DNA of 64,000 bases from Demequina soli (GTDB lineage Bacteria; Actinomycetota; Actinomycetes; Actinomycetales; Demequinaceae): assembly GCF_000971195.1 (NCBI RefSeq), contig NZ_BBLZ01000001.1, forward strand, positions 536,386-600,385, given 5' to 3'. A model generated the notes under the pieces. The model saw only the letters and a list, made by a program, of their open reading frames with translations, did no database searches and was not told the origin of the DNA. Below, piece by piece: positions 29,621 to 40,740 of the stretch (position 1 is its first letter; each line of letters opens with the position of its first letter). Position numbers and translations under genes: made by a program.

Positions 29621-30837
29621 GCGCCGACGCCGCCGAGCACCGCGAGCCGATGCCGCCCGAGGTGGCGCGGGCCGCCGCCGACGAGGCGGCGCGGCGCGCG
29701 GAGGAGCCCGCGCCCGCGTGGATCGACGCGGTGGTGCGCCGGTCGATGTGGCGCGCGGTGCGCATCGTCCTGCTGGTCCTGCTCGTGCTGTGGGCCGCCT
29801 TCCAGATGCGGCACCTGCTCGGGCTCATCGTGTTCGCGCTGTTCATCGCGCTCGCCATGATGCCTGGCGTCACCAGCCTGCACCGGCGGTACGGCATGCG
29901 CCGCGGCGCCGCCGTGGGCCTCATGTACCTCGCGTCCGTCGTGGTCGTGGTGTTCATGGTGTCCGTGCTGATCCCCGCGATCGCGCGCTTCGCCGAGTCC
30001 GTGCGCGAGAACCTCCCCGGCTGGACCAGCGCGCTGAGCGAGTGGAGCCGGTCCGTGCTCGGCGTGCCCATCGACACGAGCTCCACGAACACGGGCGTCG
30101 ACAACGTGATGCAGACGCTGCTGGGCTGGGCGGACAACGCGTTCGGCATCGTCACGTCCGGCATCGGGATCGTCTTCGACGTCTTCACCGTCGCGACGTT
30201 CGCCTTCTACATCGCCGCCCAGTGGCCGCAGATCATGCACGCGCTCATGACCCGCATGCCCCCCGCACGCCAGCGCACGTTCGCGTGGATCGCCGACACC
30301 TCCATCCAGCAGACGGGCGGCTACTTCTACTCGCGCGTGCTGCTCATGGGCGTGTGCGGCGGCCTCGGCTTCGTGGTGATGCTGCTGGTCGGGCTGCCGC
30401 TGGTCTACGCGATCCCGCTCGCGCTGTTCATGGGATTCGTGTCGGAGTTCATCCCGTTCATCGGCACCTACCTCGGCGCCGCGCTGCCCATCGTCATCAT
30501 CCTCGCGGTGCAGGGCCTCGTGCCCGCGATCATCATGCTCGCCTGGGTGATCGTCTACCAGCAGGCGGAGAACTACTGGCTGAGCCCGCGCTTCTCGTCG
30601 CAGAGCATGGAGCTCAACGGCGCCATCGCGTTCGGCGGCGCGCTCGCCGGCGGCGCCATCGCCGGCCCGCTCGGCGCGTTCATGGCGCTGCCCATCGCGG
30701 CGCTCATCACCGCGATCGTCAAGAACTCGGGACGCACCTACGAGGTGGTCGCGATCGACGCGGCGAGCGCGGCCGCGCCCACGCCACCCGGCGACGGCGA
30801 CGCGGAGGCCGCGACCGCATCGTCCCCCGACGCCTGA
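29617..30837 (+). CDS. AI-2E/PerM family permease
   Basis: The 406-residue protein has a soluble N-terminal tail of about 45 residues, two paired helices, a soluble central part and five more helices. The diagnostic C-terminal half contains GFVSEFIPFIGTYLGAALP and QQAENYWLSPRFSSQSMELN. The family includes proposed AI-2 exporters and ion or solute exporters; function is often unproven. LuxS in the same window makes an AI-2 link tempting, but the genes are 29 kb apart. A bidirectional terminator follows. Confidence 0.88.
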   Translation: MSADAAEHREPMPPEVARAAADEAARRAEEPAPAWIDAVVRRSMWRAVRIVLLVLLVLWAAFQMRHLLGLIVFALFIALAMMPGVTSLHRRYGMRRGAAVGLMYLASVVVVVFMVSVLIPAIARFAESVRENLPGWTSALSEWSRSVLGVPIDTSSTNTGVDNVMQTLLGWADNAFGIVTSGIGIVFDVFTVATFAFYIAAQWPQIMHALMTRMPPARQRTFAWIADTSIQQTGGYFYSRVLLMGVCGGLGFVVMLLVGLPLVYAIPLALFMGFVSEFIPFIGTYLGAALPIVIILAVQGLVPAIIMLAWVIVYQQAENYWLSPRFSSQSMELNGAIAFGGALAGGAIAGPLGAFMALPIAALITAIVKNSGRTYEVVAIDAASAAAPTPPGDGDAEAATASSPDA

Positions 30838-30847
30838 CCCACGAACG

Positions 30848-30880
30848 ACGAAGGGCCCCGCCGACGGCGGGGCCCTTCGT
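30848..30880. terminator. Bidirectional rho-independent-like terminator
   Basis: ACGAAGGGCCCCGCC and GGCGGGGCCCTTCGT form a perfect 15-bp stem around a GAC loop, between the convergent AI-2E permease and FKBP genes. Confidence 0.85.
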
Positions 30881-30890
30881 GCTGTGCGCG

Positions 30891-31832
30891 CTAGTTCTTC
30901 GCGAGGATGTCCACCACGAAGACCAGGGTCGAGTTCGCCGGGATGGTGTCCGACTCCTGGTCGCCGTAGGCGAGGCTCGGCGGGATGACCAGCAGCACCT
31001 GGCTGCCGACCTTCTGGCCCGCGAGGCCCTTGACCCAGCCGTCGATGAGCGAGCCGCTCGCGAGCGTGAACGACGCGGTCTGGCCGGCGTCCCACGACGA
31101 GTCGAACTGGTCGCCCTTCCAGATCCAGCCGGTGTAGTTCACGGTGATCTGGTCGCCGTCCTTGACGGTCTCGCCGTCACCCTCGATGAGGGTCTGGGAG
31201 ACCAGGTCCGACGGCTTCTTGTCGACGGTGGAGAAGTCGATGGAGGGCTTGCCCGAGTCGTCGAGCGTGACCGTGGGCAGGCCGTCCTTGGGCGTCACGG
31301 CGGTGCCGGTGGCGCGGTCGAGCGGCGTCACGGCCTTGGTCGCGGTCACGGCCATGACCACGGCGGAGCCCGTCTCGCTCGAGGTGTCGGGGTAGACGTA
31401 GAGCAGCTGCGTGCCGACCTTCTGGCCCACGAGCTGGTCGTACAGGTCCTGGACCACCTGGCCCTCGGTCATGGTGACGACCTCGGGGGTGCCCGCGTCG
31501 TAGGTCGAGTAGATCTGCGACGCGTCGTCGCCCGAGTACACGACGTAGTCGAGGCTGACGTTCTGGCCGGCCTCGATCACCGCGCCGTCGCCGTCCGCGA
31601 CATGGCGCGTGGCGACGTCGCCGACGGTCAGCGGGGTGTCGAACGTGAGCGCCGGGACGCCGTCCTTGTCCGTCCACTGGATGGACTCGAGCGCCGCCGA
31701 GTCCGCGGCGGAGGTGTCCGCGGCGGCCGAGGCCGAGGCGGACGGGTTCGCGTCCGAGGCGGGGCTGCACGCGGCGAGGCCGAGCACGGCGAGGGTGCCG
31801 AGCATGGCCCCTGCGATCACGTTCTTCTTCAT
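30891..31832 (-). CDS. FKBP-type peptidyl-prolyl isomerase lipoprotein
   Basis: The 313-residue precursor carries a lipoprotein signal (LAAC, Cys22), a Ser/Ala/Asp tether, and two FKBP-like domains. The second is complete (VNYTGWIWKGDQFDSSWDAG, IDGWVKGLAGQKVGSQ, IPPSLAYGDQ, STLVFVVDI). The first (VSLDYVVYSGDDASQIYSTYD) is diverged and probably inactive. Such proteins help fold exported proteins. ATG at 31832 follows AGGAGA. The 196 bp upstream hold no other gene. Confidence 0.9.
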   Translation of the reverse strand: MKKNVIAGAMLGTLAVLGLAACSPASDANPSASASAAADTSAADSAALESIQWTDKDGVPALTFDTPLTVGDVATRHVADGDGAVIEAGQNVSLDYVVYSGDDASQIYSTYDAGTPEVVTMTEGQVVQDLYDQLVGQKVGTQLLYVYPDTSSETGSAVVMAVTATKAVTPLDRATGTAVTPKDGLPTVTLDDSGKPSIDFSTVDKKPSDLVSQTLIEGDGETVKDGDQITVNYTGWIWKGDQFDSSWDAGQTASFTLASGSLIDGWVKGLAGQKVGSQVLLVIPPSLAYGDQESDTIPANSTLVFVVDILAKN

Positions 31833-32028
31833 GAATCTCCTAGGGGTGTGGGCTGCGTCCGCCGCGGCGGCGCGCGACACACGGGGGGTCGACCGGGTAA
31901 CCGATGGGAGTCCGCGCGGGTTCCCGGACCGGCCGCATCCTTACGCGGCCGTGACCTTCGCACGCGGGCACCGATCCAGGGTACCCGCACGCCGAAGCGC
32001 GACCCCCCGTGCGCCCCTGGGAGTTTGC

Positions 32029-32763
32029 TCAGAGTTCCCGATGCGCGACCTGGGCCGAGGTCTGGGCCGTCGCGAGCATGAGGATCTGGTCGATGTTGAC
32101 GTGCTTGGGGCGCGAGGCGACCCAGCGGACGGCGTCGGCGATGTCGCCCGGGCCCATCGGGGTGAGGCCCTCGTAGACCTTGGCGGCCTTGTCCTCGTCG
32201 CCGCCGAAGCGCACGAGCGAGAACTCGGTCTCGACCATGCCCGGGTCGATCTCGCACACGCGCACCGGCTGGCCGAGCAGCTCGATGCGCAGCACGCGCG
32301 TGAGCGCGGCCACCGCGTGCTTGGCGGCGTTGTAGCCGCCGCCGCCCTTGTAGGGCTCGCGCGCGGCGATCGAGCCGATGGTGATGACCTGGCCGTCGCC
32401 CGACGCGATGAGCTTGGGCAGCAGCGCCTTGGTCATGCGCAGCGTGCCGAGCACGTTGACGTCGTACATCGCCTGCCACTCGTCGACGTCGGCGTCCGCG
32501 ATCGAGGTCGCGCCGAACGCGCCGCCCGCGTTGTTGAGCAGCAGGTCGCACGTGTCGACGGCGGCGCAGAACGCCTCGACCGAGGACTCGTCGGTCACGT
32601 CGAGCGCGATCGCGGTGCCGCCGATCTCCTCCGCGAGGGCCTCGATGCGGTCCACGCGGCGCGCGCCCACGATCACGTGCCAGCCGTCGGCCGCCAGGGC
32701 GCGCGCGCTCGCCGCGCCGATCCCGCTGCTCGCTCCGGTGACGACCGCCGTGCGCTGTGCCAT
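32029..32763 (-). CDS. Short-chain dehydrogenase/reductase, YdfG-like
   Basis: The 244-residue SDR has the NAD(P) loop TGASSGIG at about 9-16, NNAGG, and the catalytic Ser-Tyr-Lys set (SIAAREP, then YNAAK). The overall pattern, including EIDPGMVETEFS, resembles YdfG, an NADP-dependent 3-hydroxy-acid/L-allo-threonine dehydrogenase. ATG at 32763 follows GGAGAG. It is divergent from the TSUP permease with a 219-bp shared promoter region. Substrate is inferred only from similarity. Confidence 0.85.
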   Translation of the reverse strand: MAQRTAVVTGASSGIGAASARALAADGWHVIVGARRVDRIEALAEEIGGTAIALDVTDESSVEAFCAAVDTCDLLLNNAGGAFGATSIADADVDEWQAMYDVNVLGTLRMTKALLPKLIASGDGQVITIGSIAAREPYKGGGGYNAAKHAVAALTRVLRIELLGQPVRVCEIDPGMVETEFSLVRFGGDEDKAAKVYEGLTPMGPGDIADAVRWVASRPKHVNIDQILMLATAQTSAQVAHREL

Positions 32764-32982
32764 TGCTGCTCTCCGTTCGTAGGGGGGTGCCTGCCGGGGG
32801 CCCGGCGGCGATGGCACCACTATGGACTGGCCGGGGACCTCCCAGCCAGGTCCAGAGGGGCCGGTCACGAGGGGGCCACCGTGTTTCCTCGACGTAACGC
32901 CTGGCCCCCGGGAAGCGCGCGCCGTGGACCTGGCCCTCGCGCGCGGGGGCCAGCAGGATCGATCCATGCCTCGGAGGAACGG

Positions 32983-33717
32983 ATGACCGCGCTCGCGTGG
33001 GCGGCGGCCGCCGCCGTCGTCGTGGTCGCGACCATCGTGCAGTCGGCCACCGGGATGGGCTTCGGCATCGTCGCGGTGCCGCTGCTCGTGCTCGTCGCCC
33101 CCGAGCTGGGCATCGGCGCGGTGCTCGCGATCACCGTCGTGGTGATGATCGTCGCCGCGTGGACCGAGCGGCGCTGGCTGCACTGGGGCGACCTGGGATG
33201 CGCGTCCGTCGCCGCGCTGCCCGGCATCGTCGCCGGCACCGTGATCGCGTCCGTCACCCCGACCGCGGCGACCCAGGTGGTCGTCGGGCTCGTCGTGGTC
33301 GTCGCGTCCGCGCTGTCGCTCGCGACGTGGCGCGCGCGCATGACGCCCGGCACCGTCGCGCTGGCCGGCGGGCTCGGCGGGGCGCTCACCCCGATCGCCG
33401 CGCTCCCCGGCCCGCCGATGGCCGTGGTCTACCGTCCCGCCGAGGTGCGCACGATGCGCGCGACGCTGTCCGCGTACTTCGCCGTGACCTCGGTGCTGTC
33501 CCTCGTGTCGCTATCCTGGGCCGCGGGCAGGGCCGGCGCGGGCCCGCTCGGGCTCGACGCGCTGTCGGGGCTCGCGCTCGCACCGGCCGTCCTCGTGGGC
33601 GCCGCCGTCGCCGTGCCGCTGGTCCGACGGATCCCCCCGGGGACCGTGCGGACCGCGTCGCTGGTGCTGTCGTTGGTGTCGGGCGCGGTGCTGGCCGCGC
33701 GCGGGCTGCTCGCATGA
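32983..33717 (+). CDS. TSUP (TauE/SafE) family membrane transporter
   Basis: The 244-residue membrane protein has about seven helices in two repeats. The N-terminal VQSATGMGFGIVAVPLLVL and the middle GGLGGALTPIAALPGPPMAVVY are the family repeat signatures (SGxxGxGGG-like). Relatives move sulfite, sulfoacetate, sulfolactate or other anions. ATG at 32983 follows GGAGG. It lies 24 bp upstream of the MocR regulator gene, probably in one transcript. Confidence 0.85.
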   Translation: MTALAWAAAAAVVVVATIVQSATGMGFGIVAVPLLVLVAPELGIGAVLAITVVVMIVAAWTERRWLHWGDLGCASVAALPGIVAGTVIASVTPTAATQVVVGLVVVVASALSLATWRARMTPGTVALAGGLGGALTPIAALPGPPMAVVYRPAEVRTMRATLSAYFAVTSVLSLVSLSWAAGRAGAGPLGLDALSGLALAPAVLVGAAVAVPLVRRIPPGTVRTASLVLSLVSGAVLAARGLLA

Positions 33718-33741
33718 CCCCTGACCCCACGGGAGCCCCCC

Positions 33742-35283
33742 ATGACGATCGAGCGTGACCTCGACGCCGACGAGGCGTTCGGCGCGCGCGCCCGCCAGTA
33801 CCTCGACCCCGAGAGCCGCGAGCCGCTGTTCCAGCAGGTGCGCCGCTTCCTCGAGCAGTCGCTGCTCGAGGGCCGGTTCAAGCCGCACCGCCCGCTGCCG
33901 TCGTCGCGTCACCTCGCGGGCGTGCTCGGCGTCTCCCGCAACACCGTGTCGGCCGCGTACCAGGAGCTGACCGCGCTGGGGCTGATCGAGTCCCGCCCGC
34001 GATCCGGCCTCTACCCCGCCGCCGAGCGTCTCGCGACGGCCCAGCCCGCCGCATCGTCCACCCCCCAGCCGGCCCGCGCACCGCACCACCGGGCCGTCCC
34101 GACCGGCCAGGTCGACTGGCAGGCGCGCCTGCCCCGCCCGCTCGGCGAGGACCTGCACCACGCCGCCGCCCACCCCGACTGGAACCGCTACCCGTTCCCG
34201 TTCCTGCCCGGCCAGCCGGAGCTGTCCAGCTTCCCCGCGCGCGCATGGCTGCGCACGCTCAACGACGCGCTCGCCGGGCCGCACATGGCGGCGAGCCTGC
34301 GCGACTCGGTCGACGCGGACGACGAGCTCCTGGTGAAGGCGATCTGCCGCGAGATCCTGCCCCCGCGCGGGATGTCGGTGAGCCCGTCCGAGGTGATCGT
34401 CACCAACGGCGCGCAGCAGGCGCTGTCCCTGCTCGCGGACCTGCTCATCGAGCCCGGCACCACCGTCAGCGTCGAGAACCCCGGCTACGTGGACGCGTGG
34501 CACATCTTCCGCAACGCGGGCGCGACGCTGCACCCGATCGAGGTCGACGCCTCGGGCGCGCGCGTGTCGAAGGCCGATGCGGCGCGCTCCGAGTTCGTCT
34601 ACCTCACCCCGAGCCACCATCACCCGACGTCGGTCACGACCTCGTACGCGCGGCGCGCCGCGATCCTGCGCGCGGCCCAGTCGGAGGACGCGCTCATCAT
34701 CGAGGACGACTTCGACTCCGAGGTCCGCTTCAAGGGCCGTCCGACGCCGTCGCTGAAGTCGCTCGACCGCACGGGCCGCGTCATCTACGTGGGCACCTTC
34801 TCGAAGTTCGTGGCGCCCGGCCTGCGGCTGGGCTTCGTGGTGGCCGATGCGGCGCTCATCGCGGCGCTGCGGCAGCGCCGGCGCTACCTCACCAAGCACC
34901 CCTCGGGCCACCTGCAGCGCGCGCTGGGGCTGTTCATCGAGTCGGGCGAGTACCACCGGGCGCTGCGCCAGCACCGCCGCCACCTCGTGCGCAAGTGGGA
35001 GGTGGTGATGGAGGAGCTCGAGCGGCACCTGCCGTTCCCGCTGCCGCCCGTGCCCGCGGGCGGGCTGAGCGTGTGGGTGACCGGGCCCGAGGGCTTCGAC
35101 GGCACGCGCGTCGCGGAGCTCGCGCGGCGCAGGGGCGTCCTGGTCGACGCGGGCGAGCGCTTCTTCCTCGAGGGTGCCGAGCGGCGCCACATCCGGGTGG
35201 GCTTCAACGCGATCTCGCTGCAGGCGATCCCCCGCGGCATCGAGCTGCTCGGCGAGGCGATCCGGGAGCAGATGGCCGAGTAG
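33742..35283 (+). CDS. MocR-type regulator (GntR HTH fused to aminotransferase domain)
   Basis: The 513-residue protein has an N-terminal winged helix (EPLFQQVRRFLEQSLLEG, then SSRHLAGVLGVSRNTVSAAY) and a fold-type I PLP domain from about residue 110. The PLP contacts are present: TNGAQQAL, DDFDSEVRF (Asp), GTFSKFVAPGLRLG (Schiff-base Lys). MocR proteins sense PLP-linked amino compounds and often control aminotransferase or transport genes. It converges on the aminotransferase-amidohydrolase-ABC operon, which it may regulate. Confidence 0.92.
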   Translation: MTIERDLDADEAFGARARQYLDPESREPLFQQVRRFLEQSLLEGRFKPHRPLPSSRHLAGVLGVSRNTVSAAYQELTALGLIESRPRSGLYPAAERLATAQPAASSTPQPARAPHHRAVPTGQVDWQARLPRPLGEDLHHAAAHPDWNRYPFPFLPGQPELSSFPARAWLRTLNDALAGPHMAASLRDSVDADDELLVKAICREILPPRGMSVSPSEVIVTNGAQQALSLLADLLIEPGTTVSVENPGYVDAWHIFRNAGATLHPIEVDASGARVSKADAARSEFVYLTPSHHHPTSVTTSYARRAAILRAAQSEDALIIEDDFDSEVRFKGRPTPSLKSLDRTGRVIYVGTFSKFVAPGLRLGFVVADAALIAALRQRRRYLTKHPSGHLQRALGLFIESGEYHRALRQHRRHLVRKWEVVMEELERHLPFPLPPVPAGGLSVWVTGPEGFDGTRVAELARRRGVLVDAGERFFLEGAERRHIRVGFNAISLQAIPRGIELLGEAIREQMAE

Positions 35284-35334
35284 CGGCGCCGTCCTCCGGC
35301 GCGCTGCGCTGCGCCCCGCGCTGCGCCCCGCGCC

Positions 35335-35441
35335 GACCCCTATCCACACGGGATCTGCAGTGCGCGGCGCCCTGGTCGCGCTTTGCCGCGCGAGTTGCAG
35401 AACTGAAACGTTCCACTCGGGTGCGCGTGTGGGGCACGGTC
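35335..35441 (+). repeat. Palindromic intergenic element, copy C (107 bp)
   Basis: Starts GACCCCTATCCACACGGG and ends CGTGTGGGGCACGGTC. The centre AGTTGCAGAACTGAAACG is shared almost exactly with copy D. It lies between the convergent MocR and aminotransferase genes. About four-fifths of its positions match copy D by eye; copies A and B are more distant. Confidence 0.78.
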
Positions 35442-35517
35442 ACGCGCACCTCCGGCGACCCGCCCCCGGACGCGCGACGGGGCGGGACCGTCGCCGGCCC
35501 CGCCCCACGCATCGTCC

Positions 35518-36885
35518 CTACGCGAACGCGGGCTCGAGCACCCCCTCGTACGCGGCGTCGGCCACCTCGAGCGCCTCGTCGAGGATCGCGATGCCCGCGC
35601 GGGCCTCCTCGTCGGAGATGTTGCACGGCGGGCAGATGTGGATCCGGTGGAACTGGTTGAACAGCAGCAGCCCCGCCTGACGGGCCGCGCCGAGCACGCC
35701 GGTGACGGCCGCGGACGCGCCGCCGTAGGGCGCGAGCGGCTCCTTGGTCTCGCGGTCCTTGACCAGGTCGAGCGCCCAGAACACGCCCAGGCCGCGGACG
35801 TCACCGACGGAGGGGTGACGCTCGGCGAGCGCGCGCAGCTCGGGCCCGAAGACCTCCGCGCCCACGCGGGCCGCGTTGCCCACCACGTCCTCCTCGTGCA
35901 TCGCCTCGATGGTCGCGACGGCGGCCGCCGCGGCCAGCGGGTGGCCCGAGTAGGTGAGGCCGCCCGGGAAGGCGCGCTCGTCGAAGGTCGCCGCGATCTC
36001 GTCGCGGATGATGACGCCACCCATGGGCACGTAGCCGGAGTTCACGCCCTTGGCGAAGGTGATGAGGTCCGGGGTGATGCCGTAGTGGTCGATCGCGAAC
36101 CAGGCGCCGGTGCGGCCGAAGCCGGCCATCACCTCGTCGCAGATCATGACGATGCCGAACCGGTCGCACAGCTCGCGGACGCCCGCGAGGTAGCCCGGCG
36201 GCGGCGGCATGATGCCCGACGTGCCCGGCACCGTCTCCAGCACGATCGCCGCGATGGTGCCCGGTCCCTCGAACGTGATCATCTGCTCGAGGTGGTCGAG
36301 CGCGCGCTCGCACTCCTCCTGCTCCGTGGTCGCGTTGAACACGGAGCGGTAGAGGAACGGCCCGAAGAAGTGGACCGTGCCGGCGGGCACGAACTCGTTG
36401 GGGAAGCGGCGCGGGTCGCCCGTGACCTGGATCGCGGTCGCGGTGGAGCCGTGGTAGCTGCGGTACTGCGACATGACCTTGGTGCGGCCGGTGTGCAGGC
36501 GCGCCATGCGGATGGCGTTCTCGATGGACTCGGCGCCGCCGTTGGTGAAGAACACCTTCTCCATGCCCTCGGGCGCGAGGCCCGCGATGAGGGCCGCGGC
36601 CTTGGCGCGCTTGTCGTTGGCGTGCGCGGGCGCGATGGTCGCGAGGGTCGCGGCCTGCTCCTGGATCGCCTTGACGACCTTCGGGTGCTGATGGCCCACG
36701 TTCGTGTAGACGAGCTGCGACGAGAAGTCGAGGTAGCGGGTGCCGTCGGCGTCCCACACGTAGGAGCCCTCGCCGCCGGTGATCACCATGGGGTCGAGGC
36801 TCTTCTGCGCGGACCACGAGTGGAACACGTGGGCGCGGTCGAGGACGTAGGTCTCCGCGCCGGCGGGGTCGTTCGGGATGGGCAT
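35518..36885 (-). CDS. Class III PLP-dependent aminotransferase
   Basis: The 455-residue enzyme matches omega-amino-acid/amine:pyruvate transaminases. Landmarks are YLDFSSQLVYTNVGHQHP, FFTNGGAESIENAIRMAR, YRSYHGSTATA, ICDEVMAGFGRTG (PLP Asp) and FAKGVNSGYVPMGG (Schiff-base Lys). It would remove an amino group from the compound brought in by the adjacent ABC system, giving an aldehyde or keto acid. ATG at 36885 follows AAGGAGA. It is the last gene of the minus-strand operon that starts near 44.3 kb. Confidence 0.9.
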   Translation of the reverse strand: MPIPNDPAGAETYVLDRAHVFHSWSAQKSLDPMVITGGEGSYVWDADGTRYLDFSSQLVYTNVGHQHPKVVKAIQEQAATLATIAPAHANDKRAKAAALIAGLAPEGMEKVFFTNGGAESIENAIRMARLHTGRTKVMSQYRSYHGSTATAIQVTGDPRRFPNEFVPAGTVHFFGPFLYRSVFNATTEQEECERALDHLEQMITFEGPGTIAAIVLETVPGTSGIMPPPPGYLAGVRELCDRFGIVMICDEVMAGFGRTGAWFAIDHYGITPDLITFAKGVNSGYVPMGGVIIRDEIAATFDERAFPGGLTYSGHPLAAAAAVATIEAMHEEDVVGNAARVGAEVFGPELRALAERHPSVGDVRGLGVFWALDLVKDRETKEPLAPYGGASAAVTGVLGAARQAGLLLFNQFHRIHICPPCNISDEEARAGIAILDEALEVADAAYEGVLEPAFA

Positions 36886-36908
36886 CTCAGTCTCCTTGTG
36901 GGGGCGGG

Positions 36909-38579
36909 TCAGACGGCCGCAGCGACCGGGGACGGGAAGTGGACGCCGCCGACGACGGTGCCGAGCACCGTGATGTCGCGCAGCTCCTTGGCCTCGAGGA
37001 CCTCGAACGGGTCGCGGTCGAGCACGGCGAAGTCCGCGTGCTTGCCGGGCACGATCGAGCCGATGAGGTGGTCGAGCTTGAGCAGGTAGGCCGGGCCGAT
37101 GGTGATCGCCTCGAGGGCCTCCTTGACGGAGATGCGCTCGGCGTCGCCCCACGAGCGGCCGGTCGGGGTGCGGCGCTCGACCGCGTACGAGGCGGTGGCC
37201 AGCGGGTCGAGCGGCGTCACCGGGGTGTCGCAGTGGAGGGCGATGGTCACGCCCGCGTCGAGCGCGGTGCGGGCCGCGTTCATGCGCTGCACGCGGTCCG
37301 GGCCGACGGTGAGGTCGATGTGCTGGTCGCCCCAGTACCAGATGTGGTTGGAGAAGATGTTGGCGCCCATGCCCAGCTCCGCCATGCGCTTGTACTGGGC
37401 ACGCGTGGTGAGCTGCGAGTGCGTGACCGTGTGGCGGTGGTTCCAGCGCGGGGACTCCGCGAGCACCGACTCGACGGCGTCGCAGAAGACCTCGGTCGCC
37501 TCGTCGCCGTTGCAGTGCACGTGGATGTTGAGGCCAGCCTTGTGGAACGCGCTCACCTGCGCGCGGAACGTCTCGGCGTCGGTGTTCCAGATGCCGTCGT
37601 CGTGGCCGCACACGTAGCCCGGGTCCTGCAGCTTCGCGGTGTGCTGCTGGATCGAGCCGTCGAGCATGAGCTTGACCGTGCCCAGGTGGAGCTTCGGGTT
37701 GCCCTTGCCCTGGACGGACCTCACCACGGCGGCGAGGCCCTCGGCCTCCTCGGCGGACTTCGTCATGCCGCCGAACGTGGCCGGCACGAGGCGCAGCGAG
37801 AAGTCCTCGCGGGAGGTCACCTCGGTGAGGAGGTCGAGTCCGCCCGGGCGGACGGCGTCGAAGCTCGCGAGGTCCGTCGCGGTGGTGCAGCCGTGGTTGC
37901 GGGCGTCGGCGGCGAAGTCGTACATGCCCTTCTCGCTCGTCATGCCCTTCGAGAGGTCCATGCCCAGGGCCTGCATCACGGCCATCATCGCGCCCATCTC
38001 CTGCAGCTCGCCGGTCGGGAGCCCGTCCTCGCCCTTGACGACGCCCTCGACCTCGGTGTCGGCGCCGTACCCGGCCTTCTCCAGCAGCACCGAGTTGGCG
38101 GTGGCGACGTGGCCGCTCGCGTGGATCACGTAGATGCCGCGGGTGGCGCTCACCGAGTCGAGCGCGTGACGGTCGAGCGCCTCGCCCGGGAAGAACAGCA
38201 TGTCGAGGCCGCGCGCGCTGAGCACCTCGCCCTCCGGCAGCTCGGCGTCCCACGCCTTGAGCGCGTCGAGCACGCCCTGCCAGGACTGCGCGCCGTGCAG
38301 CGGGGTGCCCTCAGGCGTCATGCGCGGGAAGTAGCCCAGGTAGAACGGGCTCTCCATGACGCCGCCCATGTGCGAGTGCGCCTCGACGAAGCCGGGCGCG
38401 AGGACCTGGTCGGCGTAGCGGTCGTCGACCTCGGCGCCAGGGTAGGTCGCGAGCAGCACCTCGGGGGTGCCGACCGCGAGGATCGTGCCGCCGCGCACGG
38501 CGACGGCGGTGCCGGTGGGGACCGCATCGTCCATGGTCCGGACGAGCTTCGCGGTGAGGATGGTGACCTGGTCGGTCAT
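36909..38579 (-). CDS. Amidohydrolase family 3 (YtcJ-like)
   Basis: The 556-residue metal hydrolase has EAHSHMGG near residue 67 (HxH), HVHCNGDEATE in the middle, HTVTHSQLT, and the HCDTPVTPLDP Asp. YtcJ-type enzymes hydrolyse exocyclic amides or similar bonds; true substrates are mostly unknown. It lies between the ABC ATPase genes and the aminotransferase gene, so the likely order of events is uptake, hydrolysis of an amide, then transamination. GAAGGAG precedes the ATG at 38579. Confidence 0.85.
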   Translation of the reverse strand: MTDQVTILTAKLVRTMDDAVPTGTAVAVRGGTILAVGTPEVLLATYPGAEVDDRYADQVLAPGFVEAHSHMGGVMESPFYLGYFPRMTPEGTPLHGAQSWQGVLDALKAWDAELPEGEVLSARGLDMLFFPGEALDRHALDSVSATRGIYVIHASGHVATANSVLLEKAGYGADTEVEGVVKGEDGLPTGELQEMGAMMAVMQALGMDLSKGMTSEKGMYDFAADARNHGCTTATDLASFDAVRPGGLDLLTEVTSREDFSLRLVPATFGGMTKSAEEAEGLAAVVRSVQGKGNPKLHLGTVKLMLDGSIQQHTAKLQDPGYVCGHDDGIWNTDAETFRAQVSAFHKAGLNIHVHCNGDEATEVFCDAVESVLAESPRWNHRHTVTHSQLTTRAQYKRMAELGMGANIFSNHIWYWGDQHIDLTVGPDRVQRMNAARTALDAGVTIALHCDTPVTPLDPLATASYAVERRTPTGRSWGDAERISVKEALEAITIGPAYLLKLDHLIGSIVPGKHADFAVLDRDPFEVLEAKELRDITVLGTVVGGVHFPSPVAAAV

Positions 38580-38595
38580 GGTGGTGCTCCTTCTG

Positions 38596-39650
<1,055 letters not shown>

Positions 39651-39654
<4 letters not shown>

Positions 39655-40658
39655 GCCGTCGCCTCCGTCGTGGTCGTGAGGTCGAGCTCGGCGCTACGCC
39701 AGCAGCGCGCCGTGTGGGTGGGGGCGATCTCGACGAGCGCCTGGGGCGAGGCGCACCGCTCGGTCGCGAAGGCGCATCGTGCCGCGAACCGGCAGCCGGC
39801 GGTCGCGCGGTCGGCGTCCCGGACGCCGCCCGGGATCATCGGCAGGTCCTGGCGGGCCGGCGTCGTGGTCGTGGGGATCGAGGCGACGAGCGCCGCCGTG
39901 TACGGGTGGGACGGGCGCGCCAGCACCTCGGCGGGCTCGCCCTCCTCGACGATCTCGCCGGCGTACATCACCACCACGCGGTCGCAGGTCTGCGCGATCA
40001 CGCCCAGGTCGTGGCTGATGAGCAGCACGCCCGCGCCGGTCTCGCGGCGCATCCGGTCGAGCAGGTCGAGGATCTGCGCCTGGACGGTGACGTCGAGCGC
40101 GGTGGTGGGCTCGTCGGCGACGAGCAGCCGCGGGTTGGCGGCCATGGCCATCGCGATGACGATGCGCTGGCGCATGCCGCCGGACATCTGGTGGGGGAAC
40201 TGCTTGGCGCGCAGCTCGGGCTCGGGCACCTGCACCATGCGCAGCAGCTCGAGGGCGCGGGCGTGGGCGGCCTGCTTGTCGGCGAGGCCGTGCACCAGGA
40301 GCACCTCGGCGATCTGCGCGCCGACCCGCATGCAGGGGTTGAGGGCCGACATGGGCTCCTGGAAGACCATCGAGGCGACGCGGCCGCGCACCTGGTTCCA
40401 GTCGGCCTCGTCCGCCTCCAGCATGCCGTGCGAGCCGACGTCGAGGCGGTCGGCGTCGACGACGGCGCTGGCGGGCAGCAGGCCGAGCACCGCGAAGCCG
40501 ATGCTCGACTTGCCGCAGCCGGACTCGCCGATCACGCCCAGGATCTCGCCGGGGCCGACCCGCAGGTCGACGCCCGTGACGACGGGGATGCCGGCGCCGT
40601 AGCTGATGGTGAGGTCCTCGACGGCGAGCGCGTCGGTGGTGGCGATCGTCGCGGTCAT
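39651..40658 (-). CDS. Oligopeptide/dipeptide ABC transporter ATPase (DppD-like)
   Basis: The 335-residue ATPase has GESGCGKSS, VFQEPMSALNPCMRVG, signature MSGGMRQRI, LLVADEPTTALDVT and the Cys-rich C-terminus (CRFAARCAFATERC). It pairs with the DppF-like subunit (ATGA overlap). Upstream is the binding-protein gene. The two ATPases share the usual DppD/DppF division; peptide, nickel or other small amides are all known cargo for this family. Confidence 0.92.
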
Positions 40659-40740
40659 GGCGTCCTCCTCGGGTTGAGGTGCGGGTGGGTGGATCGGGGG
40701 TCTCCCGGCGGGCGGTGGGAGGCCGCCCGCCGGGAGGGGT

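Noticed and set aside
29617..30837. A direct AI-2 export partnership between the PerM-type protein and LuxS
   Set aside because: The genes are 29 kb apart and the family has many other functions; nothing in the sequence supports the link.
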